Source of the DNA: Oikopleura dioica
Taxonomy: Eukaryota; Chordata; Appendicularia; Copelata; Oikopleuridae
Direction: 5' to 3'
Length of the DNA stretch: 64,000 nt
Assembly: GCA_907165135.1 (NCBI GenBank)
Contig: OU015568.1
Location: 14,767,208-14,831,207, forward strand
Shown: piece by piece, positions 58,463-64,000 of the stretch
Layout of the letters: every line of letters starts with the position of its first letter
How positions within the stretch are numbered: the stretch's first letter is position 1
Program-made: the position numbers and the translations under genes
The notes under the pieces: generated by a model
Told to the model about the DNA's origin: nothing
What the model saw: only the letters and a program-made list of their open reading frames with translations
The model's database searches: none

Positions 58463-59259
58463 AAATTTTCGAAAGCGTTGTTCAAAAGGGTCAAATTTTA
58501 GTCATTTATTTCCGAAAAATCTTCCTCAAAAAGAAAGGAGTTTCAAAATGCCCACTTTGCATAAAAAATTTTACTACTGCCACAAAAAGAAAACCAACGA
58601 AAAAAACAATAAAACGCAAAACCCGCGGACTTTTTCTGGGCATTATTTATCGAGCAAAGTCTGAGTGCTGTAATTTACGCTTTGCAAATATTAGCGCAGC
58701 TTAGTCTTCCCGAAAAAAAAACGTTACGATTGAATTGAGTATTTTTCTGTGAGTAAGAAAGAAACTGAATCGAGGCGAGTTCTGTTGAGTGCGCGCGCGC
58801 CCCAGGGCAGGACTCGCTCGACTTCGGGCGCCCGAGAGTTAGCGCACGCTGGCATCACGTGAGGCGATAATTTTTATGCGCTAAATTCTTTTTGCGCTAT
58901 ACAGAAAAGCGAAAGAAATCCAAACGAAAATAAGAAAAAGAGATTGAGAGTTTCTAGCTTCTCTTTTTCGTCTCTTCTAGAGAAAATAGGCCCAAATTAA
59001 CAGAAAAAGGATATCAACTGTAAGTGAATAAATGGCGAACCGGAAATGAACCGCCAACAATTCGCTCTTTATTTTTATTAGAGAGGATACTGAGGAAATC
59101 TCTTTATAAATACCTTTTTTCAACAGCTTTGGATAGAGCAGTCGCTTTTGTCGAGAAAGAGATCCGAGGTCAAGAATAGTTTGATCAACCAAAGGTGTGG
59201 CCTTGAGCTGCTCTTACTATTGATAAAAGGAACAAGAGAGAGTAAATCGCGACATTGCT

Positions 59260-59394
59260 GAAAATGTCACGAATGTCACGAATGTACCGAATGTCACGAA
59301 TGTCACGAAAACATGTTTCTTTTTCGTGACAATTTCAGCAAAATCGTGACATTCGTGACTTTCGTGACATTCGTGACATTCGTGACATTTTCAG
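59260..59394. repeat. Inverted 9-bp minisatellite (TGTCACGAA)
   Basis: CTGAAAATGTCACGAATGTC continues as about five 9-base units, and a mirror array of TTCGTGACA units ends TTCGTGACATTTTCAG. The two halves can pair along almost their whole length. One unit is altered on each side (TGTACCGAA, TTCGTGACT). Confidence 0.9.
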
Positions 59395-59409
59395 TACTGA
59401 CCGTAAATC

Positions 59410-59513
59410 GGGCCTCAGCAAACTGTGTAGAAAGCCTGAGCCAGGGTCTGAAAGATCTGAAAAAAGGTCTTCAGACCCTGACTCAGGCTTTCTACACAGG
59501 TTGCCGAGCCAAA
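59410..59513. repeat. CTGAGTCAGG fold-back
   Basis: Left CCTCAGCAAACTGTGTAGAA and GCCTGAGCCAGGGTCTGA, right TCAGACCCTGACTCAGGC and TTTCTACACAGGTTGCCGAG. The outermost bases (GCAAACTGTGTA) are also close to the ends of the 1.5-kb element at 36999, linking the two families. Confidence 0.8.
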
Positions 59514-60073
59514 GAGTACACTCATCAAGAGCTTAATTAGTCCATTCAGCATCTTGGCATTGAGTATTTTATTAGTAGTAGCCAGGACTAATTATAGATT
59601 CTCATTCTTGTGGAAAAAGAAACTCGTAAAAACAGATTTTCTTGTGCTAATTTTAACACTTTCACAAAGAAAGTCAAATTGCGGAAATTTGAAATTTTAC
59701 GTCTTTTTTTCACACATTTTTGCAAAAAAAAAGAAAGTGAGTGAAATGATGATTTTTCGTATAAGAGCAAAATTTTTCGAGAATTTTCGTCACCTTTTTG
59801 CAGAAAAATTTTTGAGAAATGAAAATCATTCTTGACTCATTTGAGAGAAAGAAAATTACGAGTCCGGCACTTGATCATAACCTCATTTATAAATCGTCAA
59901 CCCGCGGCCCACTCAACCCTTTTTTCCCAAAAAACGGAGCACTTGAATATCATCTCAATCGTCTCTTTTTAGAAACACGCAACGACTTCGACTTTGAAAG
60001 ACACGAAGACAGCAACAAAACGACAACAGAAACAACGATCTTCGAAGGAAGAAAAAGAATGATCCAAGAAAGC

Positions 60074-63000
60074 ATGAACACTGAAGTTTCCGCTGCGGCG
60101 CGATTCATCACTTCAACCCTTTACGGAAAACTCCCTCGCCGACGAGCCGATCTTTTCGGCGGCGAGTTCGAAATTGCTGTGAAAAAGAAGTTCCAGGTAA
60201 ATAAAAATAACGGAGATAAGGGTGTAAGCTTCAATTTCAGGGCAGAAAATAAGGGTGTCACTACGTTAACTCTGTTAGAAATACGGCCTTAAAAATCGTG
60301 TTAAAAAAGCATAATGATTACCAATCATTACACAATGAAAAAACGGCACAATGGCTAAATTGGCGCCAAGGTCAATGAGTTTCTTGAGTCATTTACGAGC
60401 CACTTAAAAATATTTCTGATTTGTAGGCAGATTAACGTGTCATCTTTTACACGCCATAAAATTTCAACAACCTTTAGTAAATTACGAAATACATCTACCA
60501 TTGTAGCCGTTTTAAATAATGAATATTTTGGAACGAAAGATAGTTCAACTTTCTCTCTCTGGAATCGTTTAAATCAAGGGCCATCTTTGAATAATTGATT
60601 TTGAACAAGTTAAAGGCACGTTTTTCTATGTTTTGCTCAATACAGCCTCGACCCAGATGAGTTAAAATTTGATGAATCTTGTTCTCTGGAGCTCTTTCTA
60701 AAAGACTTAATTCTAGTGGCGAATCAAACATGAAAGCATTCTCCCCTTTAGTCACAAAAATTAAGGGTGTCACAACGCTATTTTTAAGCGCAAAGATTTG
60801 GGTTCTTTTTCTCTTAATTTTGCCCCCTCTTGACCTCTTTTTCTTACAGTAGAACTGGACGTGATTAGAACAAACATTTCGGAGACAGATTGGAACTGAA
60901 AAAACTCAGCGTGTCTTTGAATATGTCAAAGCCATCAAACCGGAAACGCAATAACGAGCAGCGCTGCTGAATCAGCAGCCTCTCTCAATTTGACATTTTT
61001 ATTTTCTGGGAAGCCCAAGAAAGAAGCAAATACAATTTGATAATTACTTAATTTGATCTTCAGGGACATTGGTACCCCGAGGAACCAGCTCGAGGAAGCG
61101 CTCATAGATGCATCAATTTTACGTCGAAAGAAGTCGATCCTGTTTTTCACCAAGCTGCGGAATCTGCTTCCATCGCCTTTTCCGAAATCAAGGTTTGTTT
61201 TTCTTTACAAAATTTACTTGGTTAGGGGTAGGGTTAGGTATTATGCTCGGTTCAAAATAACGATAGGTTTCGGGACGAATATGTGGGTTTTTGGCCTTTT
61301 TGATTGGCTGAAGTCAAGAATGCGAGTTTCTTATTGGCTGTGGTAAAGAATGCTTGTTTTTGATTGGCTCAAAACCCTCTCAAACATCTAAAAATCTACA
61401 TTCGATTTCGAGAAAATTCCGGCTCATTGAGTAAATAGTCGATTCATAAATGAGCTGTCTCACGTGCCTCGGGCAAGCCCACACATTTGTGTGTCAGCAG
61501 TACTTGCCGAAACATTCTTCTTCCGGCTTTAAAAATGTTTGAGCAAATTTCGCGCAGGTGCTTCGCTGAAAGATCAACAACAACTGTTGATATCGAGCTT
61601 ATTTTCAAGTGCTTGTGTTTTCGAATGCAAACACATTTTTGCAATTTCCGATCAACGAGTTCGCCAATTTGGCCATTGACCTTTTCGTGGAAGTTCGGAT
61701 TCGGCAGCATTCGAGCTTCGAATTTTATTTTTGCTACGTAAGGTTTTGAATTTACCGACCAGACGTTGCCCCACGTGGCTAATTGACATCGAGCTCAACG
61801 AAGACGGAACAAAGTAAATTCGATTTGTTCGCCTTTCCCTAGACTGTCATCTTGAATGCCAAGAAACTCACTTTCCCCGAATTCTGCCAATAAGATAACT
61901 GATCACTTTTGACCAATAAGAACCCATAAAAATGCCCAAATCGCTAATCAAATCAGTCCAATCAGAAGCTGCCATTTCGACCCAATTAATAACTTGATTT
62001 TGAGAAAGAAGCCAATCAGATTAAAGCTCTTTTTGACCAATAAGAAACCAAAGATTTTTTTGGAACTTTTGTTAAAATTTATTATAAAATCGTGGTCAAA
62101 ATATGTCCACGTTATCGTTTTTTCGTAATGATTTCTTAAAAAAATCAAAAGAAAAAACGTTCTTTGGTTTGTTTTTGCAGAAAATAGGAATTATCGTAGG
62201 GCCGAGGGACGGAAGTTAGACAACGATGACGGACGAGGCCACGTGGGTGCTCGTGTGATGTTATAAAAAGCGCTTGTCTTGGGCGATAAGGAAGCGTAAT
62301 CAGCTTGTCTTGGCCATGTCCCTTCTCGGGATTCATGCGCTTCCCCAGCTCTAGTAATTATTTATTAATATTACCAGCAGTCAAGAGTTATTCAATCAAA
62401 CTATCATAATCTTGTTCTTCAAAAGGGGGCGAAAAAATTTCGCGAAAATGTGAATCGCCAAGTTCCCAGACACACGCGCACTTACAGACGTTTAAATCCA
62501 CCTCAATCTTGTCAGAGGAGAGTGTCACCTGGCTCAGATTTCTCGAGTATTAATCCAGCGCGTTCATCTCAACCGATTATCCGGAATTCAAGAATTTTCC
62601 TCTCGCGTTTCATTTTCTTTTATTTTTCGCGAAAGCTGACGCTAAGAGCTTGGGCTTGGCGCGTTTGTTTGTTAATCCAGCTTATTAATTATCTCTTTCT
62701 AGGAAAATCTGCCAGCGGAGTTGAGAATCTGGATCGACCCTGACGAGGTCAGCTATCAAATTGGAGAAAAGGGGACGACTTCGATTTTGTACAAGAAAAA
62801 AGGAGCTGAGATCGAATATGGAGCTGATATTACTGCTTCTGTTCAGCCACAGGTACAGTAAAAGAAATGACTCATTTGACCTTTGAACAAACTTTTAAAC
62901 ACGAAATATAGAATTTTCGCGAAAAGCAAATAGGGCCATAAAAATCTTGATTTTGAAAGAAGGGCGGTAGTCGTTGTTGATTGTCCGAAAGACAGGTCGT

Positions 63001-63900
63001 CTACTGGGAAGACAGTCAGCTGCCCCTCGTTATAGTTTGCCCTTGCTCTCTTTCTGTTTGCTTCAAAGGTCAGCTATGCTCAAGGCAAGCAAGTAAAGTC
63101 TCTTTCGAAAATCTTACGCAAAGTTGACTTAGTTCAAGATAAGACCAACATTACATTTACACAGCTTTAGCGTAATAGCTCTCTGTTGCTTTAGGGCTTA
63201 GCCGGGCCATACAGTATTTAGTGGATCAGTTTCTTGAGAAACTTTTTGATACAGCCCTTTCTGATAACTGTTACATGTAGATGTAGACCAGGGCTGGTGA
63301 AAAGGCCTCTCACGTGGGCTCAAGCCGTTGCACTTGAGCTTGAGTAGATAACGTAGATAATGCGAAAATCAAATCCTTAGGCAGCTTTTTCTTTCGCAGC
63401 AGATTTTTAAGTGGCCCTTCAATGGGAGCCTTACCGCCGCGAATTGCCTACCTCTCCAATATCAGGAGAAAATTGTCCTTTCTTGTCTGACCGACACAAT
63501 ATTCATTTTCTAATCTGTTCTTTTCTAGGTTTCCCCAATCCGAGCCCAGCATCAGCGAGTCCAGTACCAGCAGCGTCCATTAATGACTGTTGACGAATTC
63601 ATGAGCACCAAATTCGGTTCGATGAAAAACCGTGGCGCCCGACGAGGCCAGCACAGCTCTACCCACCGGCCACCTGCATACCCCGCTCCAGGATCGCCCA
63701 CCGGCTTCACACCACAACAACAGCAGCTTCATCAGCAGCAGAGCCAAAACATGAATGCGCACAATTTGCAGCAAGCCGCAAATCTCGCCCGAGCTATTCC
63801 CCAAAGTCTCCAGCTGCCGCAACTCAGCGTCCAGCAAATCCAACTCCTCCAGCAACAGCTCCTTCTTCAGCAATTGGCCAACTCACAACAACAACAGCAG
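60074..63900 (+). CDS. tob: Tob/BTG-family antiproliferative protein (3' end beyond window)
   Basis: Coding exons 60074-60196, 61064-61192, 62703-62852 and 63529-63900, all in phase 0; the gene continues past the window. Start chosen because MNTEVSAAARF has exactly the length of the usual Tob start before the first helix; the frame stays open upstream to an ATG at 59819. Box A: LYGKLPRRRADLFG, then GHWYPEEPARGSAHRCIN. Box B: LRIWIDPDEVSYQIGEKG. Exon 4 has STKFGSMKN, as in Tob rather than BTG, then a Gln-rich tail. By family knowledge the BTG domain binds the CAF1/CNOT7 deadenylase, and Tob C-terminal PAM2 motifs bind PABP to drive mRNA deadenylation. Those PAM2 motifs would lie outside the window. 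Introns 1-3 are long (867, 1510 and 676 bases), unlike most genes here. AAGGGTGTC words occur in intron 1. Confidence 0.93.
61444..61800 (-). CDS. Doubtful open frame inside Tob intron 2, antisense
   Basis: The minus frame is open for about 115 codons ending at 61444, with an internal ATG giving 88 residues (MLPNPNFHEKVNGQIGELVD). Composition is protein-like (mixed charged and hydrophobic, six Cys or so), but I recognise no family, and the plus strand is also partly open. It could be a nested gene, a retained fragment or chance. Confidence 0.2.
62193..62270 (+). promoter_or_regulatory. Candidate internal promoter in Tob intron 2
   Basis: GACGGAAGTTAG (ETS-type core), GGCCACGTGGGTG (E-box CACGTG) and GTTATAAAAAGCGC (TATA-like) occur in order within 80 bases, upstream of the exon encoding Box B. 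A short transcript from here would lack Box A. Weak evidence, motif based only. Confidence 0.25.
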
Positions 63901-64000
63901 GTACAGTTGAAAGTAAAATTTTGACCCCGAAATTCAATCGTAAATCATGAATGAATCTGTCGCCCCTTCTTCCATTAACTCAAATTTGCTCTTCTGAAAT

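Larger units (their letters stand above)
58463..60073. other. Upstream region of the Tob gene
   Basis: Contains a short CpG-rich patch (GAGTGCGCGCGCGCCCCAGG at about 58788), a 135-bp hairpin array (59260-59394) and a fold-back (59410-59513). CTTTTTGCAG at 59791-59800 could be a trans-splice or 3' splice acceptor for a Tob transcript; an ATG at 59819 in the Tob frame follows it. Confidence 0.4.

Noticed and set aside
60074-63900. BTG1/BTG2 rather than Tob
   Set aside because: The STKFGS segment and long Gln-rich tail after the BTG domain are Tob features; BTG1/2 end soon after the domain.

Overview
The window is nuclear DNA of a compact-genome animal, most likely a larvacean tunicate of the Oikopleura type. 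Seen in the sequence: coding exons are separated by introns that are mostly 41-54 bases long with GT..AG ends, genes lie close together on both strands, and TTAGGG-type repeats occur internally. A Tob/BTG antiproliferative gene and an NR2E/tailless-like nuclear receptor show that it is an animal. The larvacean assignment is inferred from intron size, gene density and the fold-back repeat load; no rRNA or mitochondrial marker is present to fix the species.

Left third (1-22 kb), gene-dense. A secreted phospholipase A2-like gene (minus, cut by the window edge) lacks the catalytic His-Asp pair. Two tandem membrane-anchored cholinesterase/carboxylesterase-like genes follow (plus), then a small membrane CUB-like gene split by a 3.6-kb palindromic transposon. 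Next comes a kinase-like gene (minus) whose C-terminal half looks like a papain-type cysteine peptidase, then a RING-finger gene (plus), then the nuclear receptor (minus, ten recognisable coding exons, first exon not found).

Middle and right (22-60 kb), gene-poor. The only clear host gene is a second copy of the kinase/papain-like gene at 29.4-31.6 kb (minus). The rest is a dense set of non-autonomous mobile elements. They include several TTAA-flanked terminal-inverted-repeat families, fold-backs with CTGAGTCAGG ends (some carrying short AAGCCGC..GCGGCTT hairpins), a 1.5-kb fold-back with a 10-bp target duplication, three copies of a GGAACCGACAAAA-ended family, and one LTR element with almost identical LTRs.

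Right end (60-64 kb): the Tob gene (plus), four coding exons covering the whole BTG domain and the start of a glutamine-rich tail, running out of the window.

The genes do not form an operon or pathway that I can recognise. The most unusual items are the paired kinase-papain-like proteins, the dead PLA2-like protein, and transposon insertions placed so that splicing can survive. Splice sites and translations were worked out by eye from the sequence; family names rest on recognised motifs, not on a database search.
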